Part shown: positions 14,515 to 27,713 of the stretch, one piece after another | Layout of the letters: every line of letters starts with the position of its first letter | Position numbering within the stretch: position 1 is the stretch's first letter | DNA from: Pithys albifrons albifrons | Lineage: Eukaryota > Chordata > Aves > Passeriformes > Thamnophilidae | Direction of reading: 5' to 3' | DNA length: 64,000 bases | Assembly: GCF_047495875.1 (NCBI RefSeq) | Contig: NC_092497.1 | Coordinates: 80,795,749 to 80,859,748 of the forward strand | Notes under the pieces: generated by a model | What the model saw: the letters and a program-made list of their open reading frames with translations, nothing else | What the model was told of the DNA's origin: nothing | Database searches by the model: none | Position numbers and translations under genes: made by a program

Positions 14515-14540
14515 ATGTGTGTCTGTGTGTGTGTGTGCAC
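14515..14540. repeat. Short TG-rich microsatellite
   Basis: Imperfect TG dinucleotide run (GTGTGTCTGTGTGTGTGTGTG). The short overlapping ORFs on both strands at 14366-14659 result from it and its surroundings. Confidence 0.8.
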
Positions 14541-14710
14541 ACCTGTTCCACCACACAGCCCACCCTGCAGTGCAGGCCACATTGTGTAGAGGTAGGCTGG
14601 TAATGTCCATTCGTGCTGAGGCTTTGTCTGACTTCATAATAAGGAACTGACAGATACATAAATTAATCTAACATTTCCATTCCAATGGCAGCAGAGTACC
14701 AATACAATTT

Positions 14711-15333
14711 TGTCTTGGTTTGAGATAAGCAACTGCCAACCCCCCCCAGCACAGAGAGAAAAGCCTCCCTCCTAACACCAGGGAAAGGGAGGAAAAGAGA
14801 GGGGAAAGGAAAAAACACTTCAAACTGCATTTATACTAAATCTACATATATTTTCACAGAAAGAAAGAGACAATTAGAAGAGAGTACAAATATACACTCA
14901 CACAAGTCTGCAACAACAAGTTCCCCACCTCAACTTCTTAACAAACACACAAATTCTACTGTCCTAACTACACATTATTTAAGAAGAAGCTTATTCCCCA
15001 GGGAGACAAACTCAAGCAGAAAGGAGAGACCCAGAACAACACATTTTACTTTCCTGAGGTACCCTGTGAGCCAGTGGTGGGCCTGGTCCTCTCCATCCCC
15101 CCTGGGACAGCATCGTGTGTCCTCCCAAGAGGAGGCTGAGAAGCGACTGCCTTAACCACTCCCACACTGGTTCCTACTGCCCTGGAGATGATGCCATAAT
15201 GTGGTATGGAATACAAAGTTACTGGCTAGAAGAGGTCAGCTGTTAGCTCAGCCCAGCTCAAGTCAGCTGACAGCTTCGGCCTAGTCCACACTTCAGAGCC
15301 CAAATTTAGGCCCACCTGGGTGAACCCATAACA
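14711..15333 (-). mobile_element. Solo LTR, family A
   Basis: This is the reverse complement of the LTRs at 29675-30298 and 38929-39553: in LTR orientation it runs from TGTTATGGGTTCACC to CTCAAACCAAGACA. Length is 623 bp. The flanks AATTT and AATTC give a 5-bp TSD with one mismatch. It contains the family's CAGCTGAC repeats, a CRE-like ATGATGCCATAAT stretch (diverged from ATGACATCAT in the other copies) and a T/C-rich tract before the 3' end. No internal retroviral sequence is joined to it. Confidence 0.9.
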
Positions 15334-15929
15334 AATTCAAAGATTCCTTCATTATTGCAAAGTGCTTGCTTGCAACAAGATATATACAAAGGGCTGATGA
15401 AGAATACAAAATGCATTGTGTTAAGAGAAAACACTACAAACAAAATATTCCTAAAATTACTGGTTGTTAAACTACCATTTTTTTAACATAAGACACTGTG
15501 ACAGAAGCTGTTCTGAGGCAAAGGCCTGAGAGATAGCCAAGATCATTTGAAACAGTGCTGTGTGTGTTTTGTGCTCAGTGATAAAGACAGAGGAAAGCAG
15601 AAAGTGACAAGTGAATATGCAAATCAGTGTGCAAGCTCTTCGAGGGCTGGATAGAGTTTTATGCCTTGAGGCATTTTTTAGTGCAAAAGACAGTATGTGC
15701 AGTCAGAGCATGTTGATAATTCCAAAATTAAGTCTTTAAATTTTACCTCAGTTTTAGTTTTATTTAATGACATTACCATTTTAAAATGCTGGTTGAATGA
15801 AACATCTAATTCCACAAAAAAAAAGGGGGGGGAAAAAAGGTATTTTTTCACCTGCTTAGCTTCATGACAATCTTTGGAGTTAACAGAGAATATTTTTCAT
15901 ATTTTTGCTACTACATGTCTGTCACAATC
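15334..15929. other. Intergenic, nothing recognised
   Basis: AT-rich DNA with an A9-G7-A6 homopolymer cluster near 15817-15838. No gene or repeat family is recognised. Confidence 0.5.
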
Positions 15930-16165
15930 ACAGAACTACAGAATAGGCAAGTCTGGAAGGGACCAGAGGACATTATGTAAGAGAACTTTGCTGTTCTGCC
16001 AGGGTCATCCTAGAAAACGTCACTCAGGGATGTGTCCAGACAGATTTTGAATATGTCCAGTGAAGGGGACTCCGAAACCTCTCTGGGAAATCTGTTCCAG
16101 TGCTTACTCAGCCTCACAGTGGAGAAGCTCTCCTCATGTTCTCTCAGAACTTCCTGTGTTCCAGT
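15930..16165 (-). mobile_element. Old CR1 LINE 3' fragment
   Basis: The plus strand begins CAATCACAGAACTACAGAATAG and continues with TCTGGAAGGGACC and CTGTTCCAGTGCTTACTCAGCC, the decayed reverse complement of a CR1 3' end. It is diverged and truncated. The 105-codon ORF at 16060-16377 begins in this repeat and is not considered a gene. Confidence 0.75.
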
Positions 16166-19100
16166 TTCACAAGTCACATACCAAAGTTAATGGAGGACAT
16201 GCAGCAGTAAAGAGCACCAGTAGACAAGAAGAAAGGATAATTTTCCAAGTCGTGAGAGAGAAAACTATCCATTTTGAGGGAGAATGGTGTCAGTGTGTCA
16301 TAATAGAGCACCATGCAAATATACCCAGAATTGTCATGAAGGAAGCACAAAAGTTAAGTGAAGGAAGCCTGGGCTAACTACAGTGGAGATGGATAATAAG
16401 AGGTGACCCAGAGCTCTTTTGACTATACTGCTCCCAATCCCCAAACCAGTCTATTAAGAGATAACTTGGACCTTGTGATTTACAGAAACCCACATCAGAC
16501 CGACGGTGACATGAGGAGGGGATCCATGGTGACATAGAGAAATGTCAGCAAAGACAATCAAAGGCAGATATCATGTGATAAGAATGGCAGAAAAGGAGAA
16601 AGATGACTCTTCCAATATGAAGGAAGCTGCGAGGGGCTACAAGTCAAACTAAAAGTACAACTACAAGCAAAGCAGAAGATAGCATCAAGATATCATTCAT
16701 GTCATCATGAACTGCTGTGGCAAGGAAATGGTGGTGACATCAGTAATGGCAAAGGAAGAGGAGAAAGGAAAAGTGGTAGCATGAGATCTCTGTGCAGATG
16801 GTATGACCCATCATTGTTCTTCCTCCGGTGACAGGGAAACTGAACTGCCCCCACAGTCAAAAGCCAGAGGAAACAAAAGCTGTCCACAGTAACCTGGGCA
16901 GGAACACGCACGTTGATCATGCACTCTTCTTCTAATAGCTGCCTACTGGCTAATCCTGCAATTTAGTACAGCGCCCAAACACTGTGAAAAGATGCTTGTT
17001 ACCTAGTTGTAAAAAAACCTCTTGAAATCTATGTGAGAAACACCTCACCTTAAAAATGCATGCATTTCCATGTCATTCTTTTATCTTAAACAATAGTGAT
17101 ATTTTCAAGAGATTTAACTTCCTATAAAACAAAGATAAAATTAATCTCTCTGTTTACAGCCCATAAGTAAGGCAGTAACAAAACAGACACACAGCCTTGC
17201 CAGGACTGATGGGTGTTCAGGTATATTTGACAGGCCCAGAAATCCACATGCAAGTGGGTAATGCTCAGACACGCCTGTTACCCCAGTAACAAGTTACACA
17301 AATTATTATGAAATGCTGGAGACTTGCCATGTTGAATGTGTAAAAACTGAAAAGGCGTATTTTCTCAAAGTTTGTATCTGCATATTTTCAAACTTAGGTA
17401 AAAGTGTATGCCAGTAACTAAGTGTATGAGTTTGAGATCACCATCTGCAGTAGGATTGAAAGTTTGCTGGGTTGGAAAACACACATTTCTTTGTCCTCTT
17501 TCCAGTTTTTCACATCATTTTTCCTCTAATAATCTCCTTCCACCAAAATACCAACAGTAAATTTTCCCAATATCTCACTCCAATATATCTTCACAGCAGT
17601 ATTTTGCACAGCTCTAGACAAAATGCATATTTCCCAATGAAATTTTACACCTTTAAATCTTTGCCAGTTACCTAACCCTGAAGGATTTAACTCTAGACCC
17701 ATTGCTGTTTCTTAATTCCATTTCTGAGAAAATGTTAATCCTTTAATTATGTAGCATATTCAACTGACAAAATTACCTCCCTATTGTTGTAAAGCTCCTT
17801 GTTATACTGAAGGTTTTTGATAAAACATGGAAATGGGGAAAAATTATAGATTTGCTATTGACACTATTTTTTTATATCAAAATTCAAAGTAACATGTAAT
17901 CATTAAGGGGACTACTATGCAGCTGCAGTGGTTTCCCAGTCTGTATAGCTAACTTCCTCCCTTCCTGGAACTGTAAAGCCTCATGGTAAGTAAGTTCTGC
18001 TCTCAGATTTGCAATGGGGAATTTTCAATTACATTCAAGGAATTCAGCTTTTTGTTCCTAGTCCACCTCTTTGAAAATTATGTCCTATGCCCTGGTAGTA
18101 CAGTTACCAGAGGCTTCCAACAGAGGAATGTTTTCCTGAGGACCAGTGATGGTGAAGTGCATGACAGACAGTATTGCATGAAATTTGCTGAAATTGTTCT
18201 CTGGGTTTTCATAAACAGTTTATTGAAGTAATTTTTTTTCATTACAGAGGGCTACAGATAAGAACAATTGGCCACATGTAATTCTGTCTCCAGCAGAAAC
18301 TGAAGTTACCTGCCCATCAGTTCTTAATCCTTTATACAGGGTAATCAGATCAAAGCTCTCCTATCAGGAGCTTACTGAGAGTTGTTCACTAATGTTGCCC
18401 AACCATTTCAGCTTTATTAACCTCTTGAAGTTAAGAGCCGAGATCTGGGTGGACCATCAGCAAAAAATTAAAGTACTAGATATTTATTTGCCACTGGTCA
18501 TTTTAGTGAAAAATAATGAAGACTTTTCTATGTGCATGAACATGTAGTCAGTTTTCAGTCTACTGGCTCCCATCGCATGTTCTAAATGGGGGAAAAAAAT
18601 CATCAAAAGTTAGTACTGGGTAAAGCTCCTACTGTCTAATCTTATTATATAGGGTTGAGTGTGTTCACACTAACAAGATAGGAGGTTAAGATATTAATCT
18701 ACTGTAAACTAAATGCTCCTATGAAATAGGATAGAAGAGAAGGTAAAGAACTTGCAGTGATCTGACTTGTATCTCATGCTGTACTTGTTAATGAAGACTA
18801 AAAATGTTATAGACGGTGTTAACTATGCTCTAAAACTGCTACTCATGCTGTTGGGAGTTTTCCTTTAAAATTTGGGGATTTATCTCTGACAATACTAACA
18901 GTGCCATTACAACATAAACAACTTACCACATCTGTGTTATTTACAATCTCATGATCTATTAGAGGGACATGTCTTGACCAATGACAGAAATAAAGAATGA
19001 ACAAGGATGATGGGACAGAGCAAGCTGCATGTGGTTTAGGGCCTAGATTCTTGCAGCACTAACGTCTGATGATGTTATATATCAAACCTGCTACTACACT

Positions 19101-19827
19101 AGGTATGAATTCACTAATTCCATACTGATGTGTTTTGTGCAAACACAAGCATTACTTTCCCCTCTGACTCAAAACCAGCACCTTTTATTTCAGGCTTTTT
19201 GAAATGAATAGGTGATTGCCTCATGGGTCAAGAGTGCAGGTAAACTGAGTAGGATCATTAGCATTCATTTTTTTGTAGAGTTAAGAACAACTTAAAAACT
19301 GGGATTAGCTCATCTAGATGTTGCTTGGGCCAAAATAATGCTGGCAAAGCTCTCTGAGGTCTTTGTATTGACGACCACTGTGCAGGTGCACAATACTACT
19401 ATTGATCCCATCTGAAATGATTTTAATAATTACAAATCTCTATAATATCACTTTGAAGAATAATCATAGGATTTAAATTACAAACGCAAGGAAAATAATG
19501 TCATTTTCTAGCTAAGCAGAACAAGTAGTATTTATTGTTTTTAAGTGTCTGGTGATATTTAATTTATCAAGAAAATATTTTATTATCAATACATAGATCA
19601 CCAAAGCAATCTGGATCACGGATAAAAAACTGTTCTTTCCTTTCTATAAAATGATGAAGCTACAGGTATATTGGACACAATTCAGACTAAATGAGATAAT
19701 AGAGAAACTTGAAATAAGAGTAATTCTTCCTGCTCCTAAAAACAAAAATTCCCTATATCAATATTAACTACGGTCCCAAGAAATGGGCCAAAAACCAGTC
19801 TCCAGATGTCACAGCAGTACATTGCAT
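16166..19827. other. Intergenic, nothing recognised
   Basis: AT-rich sequence with purine-rich patches near 16200-16700. No supported gene, RNA gene or repeat family. Confidence 0.5.
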
Positions 19828-20103
19828 ATTTCTCCACAGACCCTTAACATCCTGCTTTGCAGAGGCTGCTGAGCTTTTTGGGCTGGAAGTCAGCCTGAAG
19901 AAGACAGAAGTTCTCTACCAAGCTGCATCTCAGGAAGTCTTCCATCATCCTCACATCACCATAGGCAATTCAGAGCTTAAGTCAGTCCAGCAGTTCACCT
20001 ATCTGGGAAGCATCATTTCCTCGGATGGTAAGATTGACAAAGGGATAGACAACAGGTTAGCAAAGGCATACAGAGCCTTCAGAAAACTCCATAAAAATCT
20101 GGT

Positions 20104-20391
<288 letters not shown>

Positions 20392-20711
20392 TACAAAGAT
20401 CAGTGTCTACACAGCTATTGACTGTCTACTCTTTTATATGGGTCTGAATCATGGGTTATCTACTGCCACCACCTGCAGCTCCTCGAACGCTTCCATCAGC
20501 GCTGCCTCCGTTCAATCCTAAACATCCACTGGTCTGATTACATGACCAATGTGTCTGTTCTTGAATAGGCAGGGATCAGCAGTATCGAGGCCATGCTGAT
20601 GAGAACGCAGCTGTGCTGGGCAGGGCACGTGTCCAGGATGGAGGATCATCACCTCCTGAAGATTGTGCTCCATGGTGAACTTGCCACCGGCTGCTGCAAC
20701 AGAGAAACCCT

Positions 20712-21235
20712 TGTCTTGGGTTGAGCTGGCAAAATGCCAGCTGCCCAATACAGAGTCAGCCTCCCTCCCTCCAGCTGAGAAAAGGGAGAATGGAAAAAAA
20801 AACCCTAGAAACTTGTTTAAACTTAAACTAACTATATATATTTACACAGAAAAGAGAAATTTAAAAGAAACTACAATATAACACACACTTACACAAGTTA
20901 GATACAACAGCAGTTTCCTGCCTCCTACCACCCCAAAAAACACCCAGCAAGAAACAGCAACAACAAAATGTTTCTATTCCCTGGACTCAAACAAAATGCA
21001 AGTAGCAGCAGCAGCAGCAGGGCTCAAGACAGCAAGACAGCAGCTGTGTGTCTTGCCTCTACTTCAGCCATGATGGAACCAAGTGAACACCTCCTACTCC
21101 TGCATTCATATCTAAGGTTTGTGCCATCTGGTATAAAATATTTCTTTAGTTGCTTTAGTCGGATGATACCTGTCTCTCCTAATCTATGTAGATTCTCTGA
21201 GCCTGCTAATTTGAGGCCTAGCTAAAACTACCACA
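20712..21235 (-). mobile_element. Solo LTR, family B, nested in the RTE
   Basis: This is the reverse complement of the LTR at 44576-45135: in LTR orientation it runs from TGTGGTAGTTTTAGC to CAACCCAAGACA. Shared blocks include CTACATAGATTAGGAGAGACA-like sequence and the TATATATAGTTAGTTTAAG stretch. It interrupts the RTE between the GELATG-encoding segment and the KKRHKD-encoding segment. The flanks ACCCT and GCCCC share three of five positions, compatible with a decayed TSD. A CAG repeat of five units lies at about 21004-21021. Confidence 0.88.
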
Positions 21236-21580
21236 GCCCCGAAGAAGAGACACAAGGACTTCCTGCAACAACACCTCAGCCTTGGCCATATTGACTGCCA
21301 CCAATGGTCCACTCTGGCCTCCAGCTGGGATTCATGGAGACACACCATTCACAACACTGCTGCTTCCTTTGCAAATGAATGCAGAATCAGTCTCGAGGAG
21401 AAAAACAATGTAGAAAGAACTGTGCCTCGCCAAGATCACCTAAAGAGACTTTCTGCCATGCCTTTTGTGGCCGGATTTGCCTATCTTGCATCGGCCTCCC
21501 TAGTCACCAGCACGCTTGCAGCAAGCATGGGTAGAGCCCTTCCCAAATTTTTGTTTGCAAAGCCTAGCCATGATGATGAT

Positions 21581-24184
21581 ATTGCATGACTTGGTCCACA
21601 GCCAGAGCCACAGCTCTTCTGAGGTTCCCTTCATCATACTCGAGAGAGAAAACAAAGCTTCAAACTGATGTCCAAAGGGACCTTTCCTGCAAAACACAGA
21701 GCAGACAAAGTGGAGTTCTTCAGTAGTGCATAGATTTCCATCATCTGCTTGTCATTGCCTGCAAGGGCCAGGAGTTGCTGGGGCTGCTCAAGTTGAGACC
21801 ACATGCAGAGCAGCCAGGGAGAAGAGTTGCCCAGGCAAAGACACTCTGCTAATGGATGCAGAACAGAGAGGGTAGAAAAAGACTCTATGGGGGCAAAGGA
21901 TTTGTGTCAACCCCTGCCCAGGTGAAGGGTTACTGGGGTTATAAGGGCAGCCTTGCCTTCCCTCTGGTCAGAGTGACCAGACCAGATCACATTGGTACAT
22001 ACTTAACACAATCACTTAAGCATTTCAATGCTCCCCAAACAAGTGCTCAGGCTCTTTGAAGGATGTGTTCTGGTGTTTGTCAGTAACATAGGCTCAGATA
22101 AAGAGAAATAGAGTTCACAGCTTGGGAAAAAATCCAATCATCATGACTTATGCCTTAAATTCAAATCCACCAAAGCTCACACCAGCATCATTTTAGCACA
22201 TCAGTGAGGCAGGCACAGATTCCAACAGCTGTCTGCCTGTAGCAACCATACTTTATTGGTTTCAAAACATGCAAACCTTTTCTTGCTACATAGGTAAGCA
22301 AGCTCTGGACAGCGGGGTGAAGGGAAAGGAATGGCTTAGTGACTAACATTACCACAAAACCAAAAGCCTGTTGTACAGAGCCAACAAGCTACGAGGTCGG
22401 GGCCTGTCAGTCAGATTGCCAGTAGACAAGTAACTCTTAAAATGTAACCCCCATCTCAGAATAATCATCACTTCCATTCTTACATGTTCATAAACTCCTG
22501 AGGCCAGGCAGCTGCAGAGTGCAGCAGCTCAGTAGAGGGGCACACACTTCCTGACACCTAGAGAAACCCTGAAAGGTTCCTGATGGCTGGAAATCAGTGG
22601 TGCTGGGATTTAAACCCTTCAAAGGGCACCTCACTCAGTGGCTAGTCCTAAGTGCAACCACTTCTGCTACCTCCAGCCTCAGACTCCCAGGGGACTGTGA
22701 GCTGCCGAGGAGATCTCCAGGTACCAAAGAATTTCTAACCTCAACAGTGGTTTCAGGAAACAGACTCTAATCCCAGGCAATTAAGTTTAGAAGAAATATG
22801 CAGCCCATGGAAGGACATTTAAGTGTGGCCATCAAGACTTGGGGGGAACATTCATTAATGCTCCTCTCTGCCCCAGTCCCTGAGAGGTCCACAATGCAAA
22901 AAGAGCTGTGTACCTTCCAAATCTGAACACCAGGTTGGATGCACCTGTTATATTTCTGTGCCCCACCAGACTAAATTAGCTGTTCAAAACAAGTAAGAAA
23001 AACAGAACTAGTTTCACAAGGCACCTAGACAGGTTTCTGGGAAGGTACCCTAGCTCTTGGTTCATGTTTGGCAGCAGTGATGCAAGAAGTTGAATAGAGG
23101 AGCTTGGGTGTGAATTTCCTGTCAATTAACAGGGCCATTAGCTCCAGGGCCTTCACAGTATTTCTCTGACATGCACCCAGATCTACACGAAAATACACCG
23201 TGGTGGAAGATACGGCAGGGCTTTCCTGCCTCCTAGCTAGAAGGTGGTGACAAGAAGGATTTCAAACCATCCATCGCTGCTTGTGGAAAGCAAAGCCTCT
23301 ACAGAAATGGTGTGCTCATCTGCAATTACAATGGCCAGCTGTAATTCATTGCCGCGTGTAATTAAAATGCCGAGTCCTGGCATGTCAAGTGAAGTGATGT
23401 TTCAAATGAGATAAACAGATGGCAACTGGCACTGATGATGCAAGCCAGATTGGGAAGTGGGTAGTGTTTGGCCATGTGGGCTGTGACAGGACACAGCCAG
23501 AGGCCTGAAACAGTGAGGGGACTCAGGAAGGCAGTGGGAGTCTGGAGCTGGCTTGTTGCAGCTATGGAGACTGGATATAAGGATTTAGGGAAGAAAGTGT
23601 TCTGGCTGATGTGGGGGCCAGGACAGGGTTGAGATATGTCTAGTTGGAGGGCAGTGAAAGAAGACCCAGGAAAACAAAGCAGAAAATTAACTCATGGACA
23701 GGCTGAGGGAACACCTGTCTTGAGGATCCTCTTTCCACAGCATCCCACTGGCCCCTCCAGCTCCAGCAGACTGGGGAACCGCAGCATCTGCTGCTGGACC
23801 TCCTCGGCTGGCAAACCTGCTGCGGAGAAGGCAAGAAGTGCAAAGCAAAGGGGAAATTCACCGCTGCAGGAGGGTGTGCATGTTTGCTTTGGAGATGAAA
23901 CAATACCTTGCATCTCCTTGTCCCATCATTCTTCTCTCCACTACATTCATCTTCCTTCAGTGTGGGTTCCACACAAGGGAGAACAATCTGCCCCTGTTAT
24001 CAGGAAGCTCATTAGCAAAACTGACAGTGGTTTTCAAGTAGCTAGAGGCACAGGCTTTTTAACTAGAAGGAGCTTGTAAGCTTCAAAACAGAGCTCCCCA
24101 GTCTGCTGTTTTATTTGTCCCAAGATTAGAGCATGCTCTTAATGATGCCAAGGTTGTGACTTTGGTCCCCATAAGGACCAGTCT
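21581..24184. other. Intergenic, nothing firmly recognised
   Basis: Moderately GC-rich compared with its neighbours. It contains overlapping ORFs (147 codons + at 23636-24079; 110 codons - at 23640-23972) that compete for the same DNA and resemble no known protein. The stretch at 23320-23420 has clustered TAATT cores and an E-box-like CAGATGG, which may mark non-coding regulatory DNA, but this cannot be shown from one sequence. Confidence 0.45.
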
Positions 24185-24242
24185 CCTAAGATTGGACTTG
24201 GTGATCCTTGTGGGTCCCTTTCAACTCAGAATATTCTGTGAA
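24185..24242 (+). mobile_element. CR1 LINE 3' terminus
   Basis: A short remnant of the last 55-60 bp of CR1 (TTGGACTTGGTGATCCTTGT, then AACTCAGAATATTCTGTGA). No coding sequence. Confidence 0.85.
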
Positions 24243-26548
24243 AGGGCCCCAAAGGTAAACATCTGGTTTCTTAACCCCCAAATTAGCTTTGGAGGAGTTT
24301 TGAAGCACGAGAATCTACTTTTGATCTAGTCTTAAGTACTATATAAGAACTGCTTCACGTAAGAAGAGGACTCATGCCACTAACCAGCAGCAGCTTTTGC
24401 ATTCAGATTTGACACCCAGGAAAGGAATAGTAAAGGAGTAATATTTTATAAGGAGGATACTTCAATAAAAACTCAAGGTTAGTTACAGAAGACTGACACT
24501 TTAAAGGGAGTAAACCCCCCCAAAGTAGTTTAGATGTGAAAGATGACTACTGAGACTCAGCATATGCACCACCAAGTAAAAGAGGAAACCAGAGAGATAA
24601 GGACTTAGCAGTAGGGTTCTTTGAGGAAAAAAAGAAACTCCACAGGATTTAAAAATTTAACACAAATAAAGTCTATAAACAAGAACATAAATTAGAATAG
24701 GAACTAGGAGATAAAATGGTTAAACTGGATTTTACATGACAAATAGCATAAGGCTTTTAAAGAAACATCAGCAGATCATTTAGGTGTACCTGAATTAGCA
24801 AGCCTGTGAAAGAAATGGGAGATGTTTGAGGACTATTAATGAGAAGATGTGCAATTTCTTTCCATTAATCTTTATTGCTTCAGTAATAGCAACAAAATAT
24901 TTGATAAGATGTAGGTGTCAGAATACATAGTGGATGTAACTTTTTAATCTAAACAGTTCTGGATGACATACACCTGAGGTTTATGACAGCAATCAGTAAT
25001 AAAGGCAGCAAAAATTGTCAGATAGGTAACAAAAATAGTAGTTACAGTCCAATAGGTTGAAAAGCACATAATGCATCTATATTTAGGCCATAAATAACAA
25101 AATATCTTAATCCTAGCCATAAATATTTGCATTATATCACTGCTAGCACAGTAAGAAATAGTTTACTTCTTTCAGTGTGCTTTTAGAAGTCTGGATTTCT
25201 TCTCAGTTAAAGAATGATTTTGATTTATGAGTGTGATGTGATGATTTTACAGAGGCAAGCCTTCCTAGAGGTGAAAAGGACCCTGCTCAGACTGCATGTT
25301 CCTAGAGTACATCATCCTCTTTGGGACATCAGTGGAGGCTCAACCTCTGAGTTCCCTTTTTCTCCTACTGAAGGAAAAGAAAGGGCATTGTACCTTAAAA
25401 TTGTCAGAGAGAGAGAACTTGTAAAAGAGTATCTTGTATATCTTTGGATTCCATTATTTTTGTATTAAGGTTTTCCTTTCCTCTCACCATTCAGTTTTTG
25501 TTGAAGTCCTAGTTCTTTATTATTTACTTGGTGGTTTATTTTCAGTTCTTCCACTTTGTCTCTGATAGTCTCATTCTGCCTTTCTTTCTCTCCCTTGTCA
25601 GCCTTCTTCCGTAACTAAAACATGTCTTTTTTTCTCTTTGCAAAGTCTGGTATATTAATGAATAGATAACTGATAAAGCACCCCATTCTCGTTGTACTTC
25701 CCTGGTCTCACCACAAACATCAGTTCAGTAAGAGGCATCATGCTCACCCTTCCTTGCCCTCTGCTGCACAGCACTTCCTTCCCAGGATAACATTCCAAGC
25801 GGAGTTCGCAGACTCATCCAGATTGTCATACAGATTCCTGGCTTGCTTTCTTCTTAGCTAAACTATTAAGTGTCCATCTAGCCTTGCAATCCCCCTTCTG
25901 TCTGTCTCTCTCATTTTCTGTGAAGCTACAGGCATAGCATAATACTGCTGTCAGTAGGGCTCATTCAAAACAAACCCTCCTGGACCAGCATTCCTAAATA
26001 GTTTGGAGAACTTTCATTCATGCTACAGCTCAGTATAATCCAGAAGCAACACGCTTTTGTGCAAACAGTAACACAGTTGTGCAGACACAAACTGTGCTAG
26101 TGTGTCTATCTGTGTGAGACTTATCTGGGCAGCAGCCAGCAATGTCAGCAGCAGTCAGAGGTAAGCAGTGGGGCAGCAGTAGGAGTGGGCTGATGTGCTT
26201 CCCCCTCTGCCTTCTCCTCCAGTACAACCATCTAGGGAAGCCTGGACACAATTTAATCCTTCCTGCACGTACCAGGGCTTGCCCTCTGTTTTCCTGTATT
26301 TGTGTTTCTGAGGAGCTATCCTTTTCTGGTAGCTTGCATTGAAATCCATGACTTGGTTCTGCAGGCTTTAGGGGGATATGTCAACATACCCACATAAAAT
26401 CCCAAAATGTCAGAGGAACAAAAGGACATAAATAGCAAGAGCATTCTCATGCCTCCATTCCAAACACACAGTTCCCATTCATAGGTCTGGATCTGAAAGC
26501 TCCCTGGCAAACGTCCTCTTCACATTTTACACCCACTGATTATGGGTG

Positions 26549-26567
26549 TGGGGTGTGTGTGTGTGTT
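26549..26567. repeat. Short GT microsatellite
   Basis: GGGTGTGTGTGTGTGTT run within a G/T-rich stretch (GGTGTGGGGTGTGTGTG). Confidence 0.8.
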
Positions 26568-27681
26568 ACTGCAAATAACCAGCAAGAGCCCATTCTTGTT
26601 GGATGAGAGAAGCCTTCTGAACTGATATTTTGGAAGTCATTGTGTGATGTTAGCCAAATGCTAACATTATTTTTCTTCACCCACATACTGCTGGGAGGCA
26701 GAAAATGAGGCAGCTGCCTGCTGCTGCTGTGAGCTTGCCAGGCTGGCACCACAGCACTTGAAGCCTGCCATCAGCTCCGACCAGCTTACTGGTAGCAACA
26801 GGCACACATAATTCACATTTATATCTCAAGAATTAATTGAGCTCAGCAGTTCTAAGGCTTGCAGCAAAATTCCCATATACTCTTTGGTTTATTTGCTGAG
26901 TTAGAAATACACTTGAAGACAGTAAAATCTGTAAGAAACACCAAGATTCTTTTTTGCATGTATTTTAGGATAAAAGTTTTTCATCAAAACTGAAATATCA
27001 CCAAGTCATGGGATCATGACCTCTCTCTTTACCAGTAAGTTTTTTATATCTTTTTCTTTTGTAATCTAAGTTTGGCCAGATATGTTGTGGGTTGTCAAGG
27101 TTACATGGATTTAGTGCTGTTGACTCAGTCATGTTTCCAAAATGAGATATTTGCATGGAGCATCAAGGTTCTAGCTATTATTTTCTTCTTATCTAACAAA
27201 ACATTTGAATAACAAATAAACTAAACCATTTTCAACAGTACTGCTGATGCATGTAGCTCACCTGGTGTTTGCATTTCTGACATGACTCTATTGTGTCTCT
27301 TCTGTGCAGGACATTTTCAGAAATTAGACAACCAGAGAAAATTTAGCAAGGATTCTTCCAAAAGCTGAATGGCTGGAACACAACATTTTTATGACTTTGA
27401 AAACAGAATTTCTAGACACAAATCAAGTTGACAGTTCTTTCTACCAGAGAGTTTTAATACTCCATAAGGTTCCAACTTGCCATCAGTTGTTTGGTTGTTT
27501 GGTTTTTTTTAATCCTCCTTTAGAAAGCAAACTTAGTCATTTTGGAAATAGTTGTGGGTAGTACTAAACAAAATTTCGAAGAGAACATCTTACCTAAGAC
27601 AATCAGCCAAAAATGTGAGCAGAAGAAGAAATAATTTCAGCCTTAAGTTCCTTATTAGCACATTTTGAAAAGCAGAAAAAC

Positions 27682-27713
27682 GTTTCATACCCCTGCTGAA
27701 AGGGGTATGAAAC
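27682..27713. repeat. Perfect inverted repeat: 12-bp stem, 8-nt loop
   Basis: GTTTCATACCCC is followed by TGCTGAAA and GGGGTATGAAAC, which forms an uninterrupted 12-bp stem. No U-rich tail or gene context explains it, and no longer hairpin of microRNA precursor size extends beyond the stem. Confidence 0.9.

Noticed and set aside
23636..24079. 147-codon plus ORF with overlapping minus ORFs
   Set aside because: Both strands are open by chance in a GC-richer stretch. No domain, exon border or conserved motif is seen.
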